From: an uncultured Alphaproteobacteria bacterium
GTDB lineage: Bacteria > Pseudomonadota > Alphaproteobacteria > RF32 > CAG-239
Direction of reading: 5' to 3'
Length of the DNA: 64,000 nt
Assembly (NCBI GenBank): GCA_944390355.1
Contig: CALXPT010000002.1
Coordinates: 1-64,000 of the forward strand
Of this stretch, positions 52,736 through 61,007 are shown one piece after another. Below the pieces are notes generated by a model. That model did no database searches and had not been told where the DNA came from. It saw only the letters and a list, made by a program, of their open reading frames with translations. Numbering within the stretch: position 1 is the first letter of the stretch; every line of letters begins with the position of its first letter. Both the position numbers and the translations under genes were made by a program.

Positions 52736-54892
52736 GTGGTTAACGAAAGACTAAAAGTATTAACCGATAAGTTAGGCATTTTGAGTGAGTTTTACGATGC
52801 CGGACAGGATAGAAAAAAATACGAGATAAGCGAAGATATCATGAAGTTTTTTGTATCCAAATTGGGGTATAAAGCGGAGACGGCGGAAGATATCGAGCGT
52901 TCGATAAAAAGGTTTGATAACCAAAGATACGAAACCACGTTATCACCGGTTTATGTCGTGGATGAGAATGAAAAGGTGATAGACATTGTAACCCGTTATG
53001 AAGACAGGGACACGATAAGATATATCAAGGCCAAGAGCCGTCAGGACGGCAAAGAGATGGATTTGAATTTTGAATATCAGGGCGGAGAAGAAAAAGACTT
53101 ATATTCAGGCAAGTTCACCTGCCAAAAATTCAAGATTCTTACGGATTTGGCGGTTGGGTATTATGACATGACGGTGTCGGCCGGCGGACAAGAATACAAG
53201 TCGGTGTTAGCGGTTGCCCCGAGAGAGTGCTATAAGAATAAAGATTTGGAAGAAGCAAAGTTGTGGGGGTATGCAACGCAGCTTTACGCAATGAAGAGCA
53301 AACGCAATTGGGGTGTCGGAGATTTTACGGACTTGAAAAATTTTGTGGATGTCTGCGCCAAGTGCGGAGCAGATGTGATAGGGCTAAATCCGTTGAATAT
53401 TTTGGAGCATAATTATCCTGAAAATGCCAGCCCGTATTTATCGGTCAGCAGATTGTATTTGAACCCGATATATATTGATATCGAGAACGTGCCGGAGTTT
53501 AAGAAAGAAGATTTACAAGGCGTTGAAGATAAGTTGAATGAATATCGCAACTCGGACATAATCCGGTATGAGGACATTTACCCGTTAAAAATGCGGTTTA
53601 TGGAAAAGTTTTATGAACGCTTTAAGGAAGGCAAGGATAAAAAACGTCAGGAAGAGTATAAGGTTTATTGTGAGCGGGAAGGTGCAGAGCTTGAAAAATT
53701 GGCTGTCTTTTTGGCAATGTATGAAGAGCGTTGCCACAGCGTATGGGGCGGCTGGCGTGCATGGGAAGAAAAATATCGTTCTCCGTCCAATCCTGCGGTA
53801 AAGGAATACGCTGAGGAGCATAAAGATAGAGTAGGGTTCTTCAAGTTTTTGCAGTTTGAGGCAGACAGACAGTTCAAAGAAGCCGCGGAAGAAGTCAAGA
53901 AAAAAGGCTTGAAAATAGGCTTTTACAGAGATTTGCCGGTAGGCGTCGGCCAAGATAGTGCAGAATCATGGAGCAATCCGGATATCTTCATTGCGGAATC
54001 AGGCGCGGGCGCACCGCCGGATGCTTGCTTCCCAGGGGGACAAAAATGGGGCTTGGGTGCATTTAATCCTTATGTGTTAAAGCAAAAGGCATATGAGCCG
54101 TTTATCCAAATTTTGCGTGCGAATATGAGAAACACGGGCGCATTGAGAATAGACCATGTGATGAGCTTGATGAGATTGTATGTGATACCAAACGAGGGCA
54201 CGCAGGGAACATATATCATGTATAACTTTGCCGATATGTTAAATATCGTGGCAATAGAGAGTTATCTGAACAAATGCGTTGTTGCCGGAGAGAGTTTGGG
54301 CAATGTACCGGACGGATTTTTGGAAGTGCTTGAAAAGAAAAACATTTATGCCTTGAGCGTATTGTGGGCAGAAAGAAACGGAGGCGGTGGCTGGAGCGGA
54401 GATTTCTTACCGCCGAAAGCATATCCCGAAAGGGCGTTTACATCAATAGGAACGCATGACATGGCACCATTAAAAATGTGGTGGTTTGGTTATGACATTG
54501 CCGATATGCGGAAAGCCGATATTTTGCCAAACGATGAGGTTATGAAGAACAATTACCACGAGCGAGAGCAAGACCGCTGGCGTTTGTTATGCGCATTGGA
54601 TGCCGCGGGCACATGGCCGAGAGATAAGTTAAGAAAGGGCAATTATCTTTACGGAGAAGCTTATCCTGAGGGTATGGCAGAAGCGGTGAATGCGTTTGTA
54701 TCATCAAGCCCGAGCAAAGTCTTTTTGGCAGAGTTGGAAAATATATTGGAAGTAGACAAGCGTCAAAATCTCCCTGGGGTAGATAGGGACAAACACCCGA
54801 ATTGGCGCCGCCGTCTTCCGATAGATTTGGAGAATTTGGAAAACAACGAGATGTTTAGGCGCAATGTTTCGGCGATTAAATCCACCCGTTAA
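52736..54892 (+). CDS. malQ: 4-alpha-glucanotransferase (amylomaltase)
   Basis: MalQ transfers glucan segments between maltodextrins. The start is GTG with GGAGAAGGA upstream. The 718-residue protein matches the E. coli-like, long MalQ type: SKRNWGVGDFTDLKNFVDVCAK, the nucleophile Asp in LRIDHVMSLMRL, an acid/base Glu in AGESLGNVP (usually EDLG; the next residue is Ser instead of Asp here), and THDMAPLKMWW containing the third Asp. It is last in the glg operon and ends in a strong terminator. Confidence 0.95.
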   Translation: MVNERLKVLTDKLGILSEFYDAGQDRKKYEISEDIMKFFVSKLGYKAETAEDIERSIKRFDNQRYETTLSPVYVVDENEKVIDIVTRYEDRDTIRYIKAKSRQDGKEMDLNFEYQGGEEKDLYSGKFTCQKFKILTDLAVGYYDMTVSAGGQEYKSVLAVAPRECYKNKDLEEAKLWGYATQLYAMKSKRNWGVGDFTDLKNFVDVCAKCGADVIGLNPLNILEHNYPENASPYLSVSRLYLNPIYIDIENVPEFKKEDLQGVEDKLNEYRNSDIIRYEDIYPLKMRFMEKFYERFKEGKDKKRQEEYKVYCEREGAELEKLAVFLAMYEERCHSVWGGWRAWEEKYRSPSNPAVKEYAEEHKDRVGFFKFLQFEADRQFKEAAEEVKKKGLKIGFYRDLPVGVGQDSAESWSNPDIFIAESGAGAPPDACFPGGQKWGLGAFNPYVLKQKAYEPFIQILRANMRNTGALRIDHVMSLMRLYVIPNEGTQGTYIMYNFADMLNIVAIESYLNKCVVAGESLGNVPDGFLEVLEKKNIYALSVLWAERNGGGGWSGDFLPPKAYPERAFTSIGTHDMAPLKMWWFGYDIADMRKADILPNDEVMKNNYHEREQDRWRLLCALDAAGTWPRDKLRKGNYLYGEAYPEGMAEAVNAFVSSSPSKVFLAELENILEVDKRQNLPGVDRDKHPNWRRRLPIDLENLENNEMFRRNVSAIKSTR

Positions 54893-54898
54893 AAAAAG

Positions 54899-54936
54899 AA
54901 AAAACCTCCGATAAAAAATCGGAGGTATTTTTTTTG
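54899..54936. terminator. Terminator after malQ, also facing the next minus-strand gene
   Basis: ACCTCCGAT pairs with ATCGGAGGT around a short A-rich loop, with A- and T-runs on either side. Confidence 0.8.
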
Positions 54937-54954
54937 TGAAGAAAAGACATAAAC

Positions 54955-55821
54955 CTAAAAAGCTAGGACTGGACGAACGTAATAGTCGTCATGCTTATAG
55001 TATTCGATCACATAATCAAGCCCATTACCATCAGTGAAGTACACCCTCCAAGCCTCGCTACTAGAAAGCTCGGAAGAAGACCAATGCATATCTGACGGTA
55101 GTTTTGTTCCGCCAATTTTCCCTAAAGCCGTGTTCAAAACACCCTTATTACCATATATGGCAATCAACTCTCCTACCGCTGGCAAATACCAATCTCCCGC
55201 TTTTGTTCCTACCGTTTGATAGCTATTCACATATTCAAATGCAGGACAACTTTTCCCATTCGTCTTGCAATATTCCAACACTAAACGCGTATTATGTTTA
55301 CCTTGCCAATCTGCTGTTACCGCTGATGATAAACTATAATGTGATAATGTCGGTACACCAAAATGTTCATCCGACCATGCTTTCTCTGCCGTATCCAACG
55401 CTATCGCTAAACGATTCCCTCGATCAAACACAACGCCGATTGGCGTTTTGCCTTTAACGACATCGAAACTACAACTCTTATCAGAATACAAGATATCGCC
55501 GATTATACAATTACTCGACGATGCTCCGCTTTCTATCGTTACAATTTTTTCCTCTATTGTTGTTATTTTATTGGTAATTTCCGTTATCTTATTCGTTTGT
55601 TCGGTTATTTTATTGGTTAGCTCCGTTATTTGAGTGCTTAAATCGCTTGCCGTACAGTTCCAAGCGTTGCCAAACGGGCATTTAACCCCTCCCGAACAAG
55701 AAGAACTTGAGGTATAACCCAAGCTTGAACAAGTCGGAGTTTGAATACACGCTGCATTTGCCGCCCCGCCGCTCATCGTAAAAGCCACCAAAATTGTTGA
55801 ATATAATAAAAACTTTCTCAT
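54955..55821 (-). CDS. Secreted coiled-coil protein with DUF1566-like C-terminal domain
   Basis: AGGAGAAAG upstream fixes the ATG at 55821; the longer frame to 55884 is rejected. The 288-residue protein has a signal peptide (MRKFLLYSTILVAF...AANA), a small Cys-rich stretch (CIQTPTCSSLGYTSSSSC), a coiled coil made of heptad-like repeats (TELTNKI, TEQTNKI, TEITNKI; residues ~62-95), and a C-terminal domain (IGDILYSDKSC ... GDWYLPAVGELIAIYG ... DYYVRPVLAF) homologous to the end of the protein at 34938. It sits 106 bp after the Cys-rich gene at 55928 on the same strand. Surface attachment by a trimeric coiled coil is inference. Confidence 0.8.
   Translation of the reverse strand: MRKFLLYSTILVAFTMSGGAANAACIQTPTCSSLGYTSSSSCSGGVKCPFGNAWNCTASDLSTQITELTNKITEQTNKITEITNKITTIEEKIVTIESGASSSNCIIGDILYSDKSCSFDVVKGKTPIGVVFDRGNRLAIALDTAEKAWSDEHFGVPTLSHYSLSSAVTADWQGKHNTRLVLEYCKTNGKSCPAFEYVNSYQTVGTKAGDWYLPAVGELIAIYGNKGVLNTALGKIGGTKLPSDMHWSSSELSSSEAWRVYFTDGNGLDYVIEYYKHDDYYVRPVLAF
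55541..55633 (-). repeat. Tandem 21-bp repeats coding for coiled coil
   Basis: At least three close 21-bp units (starting 55562, 55583 and 55604) plus diverged flanking units encode seven-residue repeats of the pattern TNKITE-. Copy number changes would lengthen or shorten the coiled coil in frame. Confidence 0.7.
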
Positions 55822-55927
55822 TTTCTTTCTCCTGTAGGCGGGGTCTACCGCCATCAATTTTGCATTGTGCCCAGACCGCCGCATTGTTAATAATTATGGT
55901 TATTTTTCCCTCTCTCTTGACTTTGAA

Positions 55928-56776
55928 CTATTGTTCAAAAGCACAATAGTCGCACCAGTCGGTACAACCAGACTTACAGCCGGTTACGATGTATAAATTC
56001 GAGCATTCTTCAAACGTGCAGACCGAGCACGGCGGGCATTCACTCTCCGTTCCCAAATTCGGACAAGACGGACAGGCCTCACATAAAACCTTGTTCCCCG
56101 ACAGACAGCTGTCCGCTCCCGTGGCGCAATCACCACCGCAGTCAATAAATCCCGTACAGTCTTTCTCTTTGATTTTGTATTTTTCCTTGATTTTCAATCC
56201 GCCCTCGTCGCATTCCTCACAAGGCGCACCATCGGCCTCATAACCGGCCGGAATTTCATCTAAGCTATATTGATATTCCGAGGAACAAGTCGGCGTACAG
56301 CAATCTTGATACAAACCGTCGCCGCAAACCTCGCCGACACCTTGCTGTGGTGATTGGCAAGTTTTATAACTACTCGGACAGTCAGACAAACACTCCGCAA
56401 AGTAGGAACTATCTAACGGACAAAACTTGCTCGGCGTATAATTCTCGGGGCAAGAGGTTTTGTCATAGCCCATTTTGATGCAGTTTTCACCAGCCCCAGG
56501 GGGAAGAACGTCCGGTGTGCCACCTTCTAAATCCGTACCGACAAAATCCGCGCCCCCGCAATCTTCGGTATCGGTAATAAAGCAAACCTGCGCAACCTTG
56601 ATTTCTTGCCGCTCCCTAAAACTCTCGGGAGACAAGTAAACTTCAGAAAAGAGGTGTGTGTGAAGTGTGTGAACAAATGTAATTTTTTCTGAAGGAAGGG
56701 AAATATCGGCTCTCACGTCCGGCGCAAAAATCGCAACCGAAGATAATAGCCCAAACAACAAATAAACCTTGTTCAT
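55928..56776 (-). CDS. Secreted Cys-rich surface protein without C-terminal domain
   Basis: AAAGGA eight bases upstream fixes the ATG at 56776; the in-frame extension to 56878 overlaps the promoter and is rejected. The 282-residue protein has the same signal peptide as the gene at 1-431 (MNKVYLLFGLLSSVAIF), the shared segment KVAQVCFITDTEDCGGADF, several Cys-rich modules and ends at CDYCAFEQ. Compared with the protein at 34938 it stops after one Cys module and lacks the DUF1566-like part, which is instead carried by the next gene downstream. This looks like domain fission or a module swap. The function is unknown. Confidence 0.85.
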   Translation of the reverse strand: MNKVYLLFGLLSSVAIFAPDVRADISLPSEKITFVHTLHTHLFSEVYLSPESFRERQEIKVAQVCFITDTEDCGGADFVGTDLEGGTPDVLPPGAGENCIKMGYDKTSCPENYTPSKFCPLDSSYFAECLSDCPSSYKTCQSPQQGVGEVCGDGLYQDCCTPTCSSEYQYSLDEIPAGYEADGAPCEECDEGGLKIKEKYKIKEKDCTGFIDCGGDCATGADSCLSGNKVLCEACPSCPNLGTESECPPCSVCTFEECSNLYIVTGCKSGCTDWCDYCAFEQ

Positions 56777-56880
56777 GATAAAAGTCCTTTCGATATTACT
56801 TATCTCCACGACTCGTATTATACCACAAGAAAAAAATCCTTTCAATAGAAATTTTTGAGGCTGGACAAGGCTTTGCACGA
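56411..56880 (-). repeat. Long direct repeat, copy 2 (with 66-535)
   Basis: Gap-free match to 66-535, about 96% identical by eye, same orientation, 56.3 kb apart. Recombination between the two would excise almost the whole window. Confidence 0.85.
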
Positions 56881-56891
56881 ATTCTTTTGCA
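56791..56891 (-). promoter_or_regulatory. Surface-protein promoter cassette, copy 3
   Basis: Minus-strand -35 TTGAAA (56840-56845) and -10 TATAAT (56817-56822), spacing 17. Same block as copies 1 and 2. It abuts the terminator of the unknown gene at 56937-57635. Confidence 0.85.
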
Positions 56892-56920
56892 TAAAAAAAC
56901 TCCCGTAATAAAACGGGAGC
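56892..56920 (-). terminator. Terminator of the gene at 56937-57635
   Basis: CTCCCGT pairs with ACGGGAG around a six-base loop; on the minus strand a run of seven T follows. Confidence 0.8.
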
Positions 56921-56936
56921 ACTATGAAAATACGGT

Positions 56937-57635
56937 TTACTTTAAGCTGATATGCATTTTCTTTTTGCGATAGGCAATTTTTAAATCACCGAACATAGTC
57001 ATTTTCTGGTTATTGCCGATAGAAATAAAAATACGTTGTTTTGAGAAATCACCGTTAATTTTGCCGTTAAAGACATTGAAATAATAGGCTTCTTCTCTGT
57101 TTTCAAAAATTTTATGAATTTCCCAAGCCGGAAAAACATCGCTCATTTTTTTGCCGAAAAGTCTGGGAACCAGCATATATTTAATTGGCTGTACTTTGGT
57201 TATTTTAGCAAAAAAAGCCTCAACGGCCTCCTTGTCGAGATGCCATGAAGGAATAAGCAATTGCTTTCCGTTGGGAGATAAAACAAGTTTGTAAGTCTGC
57301 CCAGCAATATCAATGGAAGTTTCCTTAACTTCAAATTGCAAATGTCCGAAAATTTCTTTGGGAACAACATAGCAAGAAGCATACAAATCTTCGACCTTTG
57401 CAGAAGCAGTAGCATAAAACAACCCACCTGTTTTCAAATTTTGCAATTGGGCAATCCACAAAGTATATGTTTCACCTTTTGAGAATAGTTTTCTGTCATT
57501 CTCAAATGTCAAAACATAATCCTGCAAACATTTAACGTGAGAAAACATGATTTTGTTTTCCAAAAGGGAATAATTGCGCAAAGACTGAAAAGCTTTCAAA
57601 ACTTCAGCTTCGCTGAGATTAATAATTTTTTTCAT
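56937..57635 (-). CDS. Unknown soluble protein
   Basis: The ATG at 57635 gives 232 residues without a signal peptide or membrane helix; an extension to 57689 would add a hydrophobic stretch but has no ribosome-binding site, and neither start has a good one. The protein is basic at its C-terminus (LKIAYRKKKMHISLK) and has regular beta-like segments (GQTYKLVLSPNGKQLLIPSW). I do not recognise a family. It is transcribed alone toward the surface-protein cassette. The gap 57636-57828 shows no other gene. Confidence 0.65.
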   Translation of the reverse strand: MKKIINLSEAEVLKAFQSLRNYSLLENKIMFSHVKCLQDYVLTFENDRKLFSKGETYTLWIAQLQNLKTGGLFYATASAKVEDLYASCYVVPKEIFGHLQFEVKETSIDIAGQTYKLVLSPNGKQLLIPSWHLDKEAVEAFFAKITKVQPIKYMLVPRLFGKKMSDVFPAWEIHKIFENREEAYYFNVFNGKINGDFSKQRIFISIGNNQKMTMFGDLKIAYRKKKMHISLK

Positions 57636-57828
57636 AAAAATATAAATTTTAGTAACACAATAGAAAATAAAACAAACAATGAATAGCACAAGAAAAAATA
57701 ATTTTCAAGATATTTTTGTCTATAAGGATGCTGTTAATAAGTGTATAAAATAGATTGTAAATTATCAAAAGCGTAATAAATATTGAAAAATAAATAATTT
57801 TTTGTGAGACTAAAGGACTTCTGACATC

Positions 57829-59400
57829 ATGTTGAAAATTTCATCAAAGAATCTAATATTAATATACTCTTTCATTTCAGTATTAATTTTTAATTGGGCT
57901 TTTTTCCATAATTTGTATATAGCCGAAGCAGGCATTGGCGGAAGTTTAGTCGCCATAATCTTATTGATATGCTTAAGCAATATATTATACGCGATTTTGT
58001 TTGTGCGTTATATTGCCAAGCCGCTTTTGATTTTGTTGATAATAGGCAATACGGTAGCACTTTACTTTATGAATACATATAATGCCGCAATTGATAAAAT
58101 AATGATAATCAATGCCCTGCAAACGGATAAGGGAGAAGTAGGGGAACTTTTGAGTTGGAATATGTTACTCTACGCCTTGTTTATTTTAGTAGCAGTAGTT
58201 TTTGTATTAAAATTAAGAATTAATTTTGCCCCGCTAAAGCAAGAGCTAAAGCAGCGGAGCATAATTATCTTGATTTCAACAATTTTGGGAGGTCTGATTT
58301 TCACGCCATTTTACAAAAAAATAGATGTTTTTATGAGCGAGAACAAGGAGTTGCGTTACTATATATTGCCATCGAATTATATCAGTTCTACCTTTTCGGT
58401 AATAAAAATGATGCACAAACATCCCGATAAGCTGAAGATATTAACGGAAAATGTATCCGTAAAGCCATATTGGCCGAATAACGGACGCAAAAATCTATTT
58501 GTATTTATTCTTGGAGAAACCGCGCGAGCAGCCAATTTTTCGCTTCACGGATACCACCGTCCCACCAACAAACCGTTGTCTCCTTACCAAAAAGATATGA
58601 TAGTGTTTGATAAAATGCAATCATGCGGAACATCGACAGCGATATCAGTACCATGTATATTTTCACCGTATCCGCGTAAGGAATTTAAGAACAAGCTCAC
58701 ATCATATAGTGAAAATGTGTTAGATGTTTTCAAGGAAATAGGCTATGAAGTTATCTGGAAAGATGCGAACTCAGGTTGCAAAGGCGTTTGCAATCGGGTT
58801 AAAACAGAAGTATATTGTGAATATGGAGTCTGTCAAGATATAAAGATGCACCAAAATTTTGCCGAACAAGTAAAAAAGGCAAATAAAGATATGTTCGTAG
58901 TTTTCCATCAAAGAGGAAGCCACGGACCAATGTACAGCAACCGTTATCCTTTGGAATTTGAACTTTACAAGCCAGCGTGCAAAGATGAAGATATCAAAAA
59001 TTGTCCGAAAGAAACAGTCATAAATGCTTATGATAACAGTATCTATTATACATCATATGTGATGGCAGATTTGTTAAAAGAAATAAAAACACTGGAAGAT
59101 GAATACAATATAGTGGTGTTTTACACCTCTGATCACGGAGAATCATTGGGCGAGGATGGAAAATACCTTCATGGCTCGGTTTATGAGAGTGCTCCCGCAC
59201 TTCAAAAAGAAGTTCCGTTTTTTGTCTGGATGCCAAAGTCAGCAAGCAAAGGACTAAGTTTGAACAGAGAGTGTTTGAACAAAAAAATACACCAACCAGT
59301 AAGCCATGATAATATTTTCCATTCATTATTGGGATTAGGCGGGATAAAGATACCCGAATATGACGAAAGTTTGGATATATTTGCGCACTGTCATCCATAA
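57829..59400 (+). CDS. EptA-like phosphoethanolamine transferase
   Basis: Enzymes of this family move phosphoethanolamine from phosphatidylethanolamine to lipid A or other envelope glycans. The 523-residue protein has about five N-terminal membrane helices (residues ~8-160) and a periplasmic sulfatase-fold domain. GET at 229-231 supplies a zinc-binding Glu, and SCGTSTAISVPC holds the nucleophile (Thr270) with a likely Cys266-Cys276 disulfide as in EptA/MCR enzymes. TSDHGESLGEDG is the second metal site. Lipid A as target, and thus polymyxin tolerance, is inferred from family membership. Single gene with a terminator. Confidence 0.9.
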   Translation: MLKISSKNLILIYSFISVLIFNWAFFHNLYIAEAGIGGSLVAIILLICLSNILYAILFVRYIAKPLLILLIIGNTVALYFMNTYNAAIDKIMIINALQTDKGEVGELLSWNMLLYALFILVAVVFVLKLRINFAPLKQELKQRSIIILISTILGGLIFTPFYKKIDVFMSENKELRYYILPSNYISSTFSVIKMMHKHPDKLKILTENVSVKPYWPNNGRKNLFVFILGETARAANFSLHGYHRPTNKPLSPYQKDMIVFDKMQSCGTSTAISVPCIFSPYPRKEFKNKLTSYSENVLDVFKEIGYEVIWKDANSGCKGVCNRVKTEVYCEYGVCQDIKMHQNFAEQVKKANKDMFVVFHQRGSHGPMYSNRYPLEFELYKPACKDEDIKNCPKETVINAYDNSIYYTSYVMADLLKEIKTLEDEYNIVVFYTSDHGESLGEDGKYLHGSVYESAPALQKEVPFFVWMPKSASKGLSLNRECLNKKIHQPVSHDNIFHSLLGLGGIKIPEYDESLDIFAHCHP

Positions 59401-59403
59401 AAT

Positions 59404-59443
59404 AAAAAAAAAGAACGGTGAAAAAAATCACCGTTCTTTTTTT
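59404..59443. terminator. Bidirectional terminator between eptA-like and antiporter genes
   Basis: AAAGAACGGTGA pairs with TCACCGTTCTTT with flanking A- and T-runs, between convergent genes. Confidence 0.85.
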
Positions 59444-59460
59444 GCGCGATATTGAGGATT

Positions 59461-60939
59461 TTAGATTTTAATAAGTCCGTGCGCAAAGGCATAAATTGCC
59501 CACAAGGCAATAATGATAATAAGAGCCGCTAACCATTTTTCACGAGAAGTAAAATAAGGCTCATTAGGGTGGTTATCTTTTCTGCCCCAAATAAACACGG
59601 GAATACCCAAGGCTAAAATAATAACGGCAAGCAAAAGATATTGCAAACCGGCGGCATAGATAAGCCAGAGAGCAAAAACGGAACCGGCGGCGGCAGAAAA
59701 CAAGGCACTAGAGCGTTTTTCAAGCATCTGAGCAGACGGATATTCACCATCGACGCACATTTTAAACAAATAGGCGCAAGATGTAAGATAAGCAGGCAAG
59801 ACCATGACGCTGGTGATACTGAGCATAGTATTCCAAGCATTGTTGGAAAAATAAACCAGAAGCAGGAAAAGTTGCATGGCGATGCTGGTAACGAATAAAG
59901 ATACCGAAGGTGAACCTTGATTATTTTCCCGAGCAAATGCCTTAGGGAAAGTTCCATCGATAGCGGCAGCTTGAGGAATTTGAGCCGTAACGATGGTCCA
60001 AGCGAGCCAACTGGTTAAAACGGAGATAACCAAGCCGACATTCATGAGCCAAGCCCCCCATTTTCCGACAACTTTTTCCAAAATACCTGCGGTAGAAGGA
60101 TTGGCAATATTAGCCAACTCGGCCTGATTCATAAAGCCGAAAGGAACAAGAGAGAGGAGAATGTAGATGATTAAGCAGGAAATAAAGCCCAAGAAGGTGG
60201 CTTTTCCGATGATATTAATGCTTTTGGCTTTGTTGGACATGACGACAGCACCCTCAATACCGATAAAGGCCCAAAGAGTAACGAGCATTGTGCTTTTGAT
60301 TTGCGTTTCCATACCGCCGAGGCGAGCACGAGCCGAAGCACTTTCTCCCCAGAAGTCAAAGTCGAATTTATCAGCGTTGAAGACAAACATCATAATGATG
60401 ACAAATAACACGAGAGGCACGATTTTAAGCACCGTACCGATAAGGTTAACAAAGCTGGCCTGTTTGATACCCTTAAGCACCATAAAGTAAAAGCCCCAAA
60501 TAATGATAGACCCGCCGATAATGGATGGAAAATTGTTTCCGCCTTGGAAGTATGGCGGGAAGAAATAATTAAGGGCATCCATGGTAATAACGGCATAACC
60601 GACATTTCCGCAGACTTGACAGAGCCAATAAGACCACCCGATGGTAAAACCGGTATATGCGCCGAAGCCGGCGCGGCTGTAGGAGTAGATACCAGTTGTC
60701 AAATCGGGTTTGGCGAGGGAGAGAATAGAAAAAGTATTAACAATAAAATAAATACCGATACCGGTAATAACCCAAGCGAGTAAAATGGCACCGGCGGAGG
60801 CACCGGCAGCCATATTTTGCGGCAAAGAATAGATACCTCCGCCAATCATGGAGCTGACCACGATTGCCGCCAAAGCAAAAACCCCAAGTCCGTTGGGATT
60901 ATCTTTAGGCAAGGAAGATTGAACAGATTTTTTTAACAT
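59461..60939 (-). CDS. Arginine/agmatine-type APC antiporter (AaxC/ArcD-like)
   Basis: The 492-residue protein is a 12-helix APC-superfamily basic amino-acid antiporter (helix 1 VVSSMIGGGIYSLPQN with the GGG ligand motif; helix 6 FIGIEGAVVMSNKAK). It follows a pyruvoyl arginine decarboxylase gene on the same strand, the gene order of the chlamydial aaxB-aaxC pair, so arginine-in/agmatine-out exchange is the most likely function; arginine/ornithine exchange is the alternative. AAAGGATAT precedes the ATG. A terminator-like hairpin lies between the two genes. Confidence 0.82.
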   Translation of the reverse strand: MLKKSVQSSLPKDNPNGLGVFALAAIVVSSMIGGGIYSLPQNMAAGASAGAILLAWVITGIGIYFIVNTFSILSLAKPDLTTGIYSYSRAGFGAYTGFTIGWSYWLCQVCGNVGYAVITMDALNYFFPPYFQGGNNFPSIIGGSIIIWGFYFMVLKGIKQASFVNLIGTVLKIVPLVLFVIIMMFVFNADKFDFDFWGESASARARLGGMETQIKSTMLVTLWAFIGIEGAVVMSNKAKSINIIGKATFLGFISCLIIYILLSLVPFGFMNQAELANIANPSTAGILEKVVGKWGAWLMNVGLVISVLTSWLAWTIVTAQIPQAAAIDGTFPKAFARENNQGSPSVSLFVTSIAMQLFLLLVYFSNNAWNTMLSITSVMVLPAYLTSCAYLFKMCVDGEYPSAQMLEKRSSALFSAAAGSVFALWLIYAAGLQYLLLAVIILALGIPVFIWGRKDNHPNEPYFTSREKWLAALIIIIALWAIYAFAHGLIKI

Positions 60940-60955
60940 TTAAATATCCTTTATG

Positions 60956-60992
60956 AAAAAAATGCCCGAATTGATAAGAGGCAATTCGGGCA
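60956..60992 (-). terminator. Intercistronic terminator/attenuator between decarboxylase and antiporter
   Basis: On the minus strand TGCCCGAATTG pairs with CAATTCGGGCA around an eight-base loop and a run of T follows. It lies after the decarboxylase stop and before the antiporter ribosome-binding site, so only part of the transcripts should continue into the antiporter unless control overrides it. Confidence 0.7.
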
Positions 60993-61007
60993 GGGAGATT
61001 AAATCAT

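Noticed and set aside
56777-56878. N-terminal extension of the Cys-rich gene at 55928
   Set aside because: The added part covers the promoter; the ATG at 56776 has AAAGGA upstream and starts a proper signal peptide.
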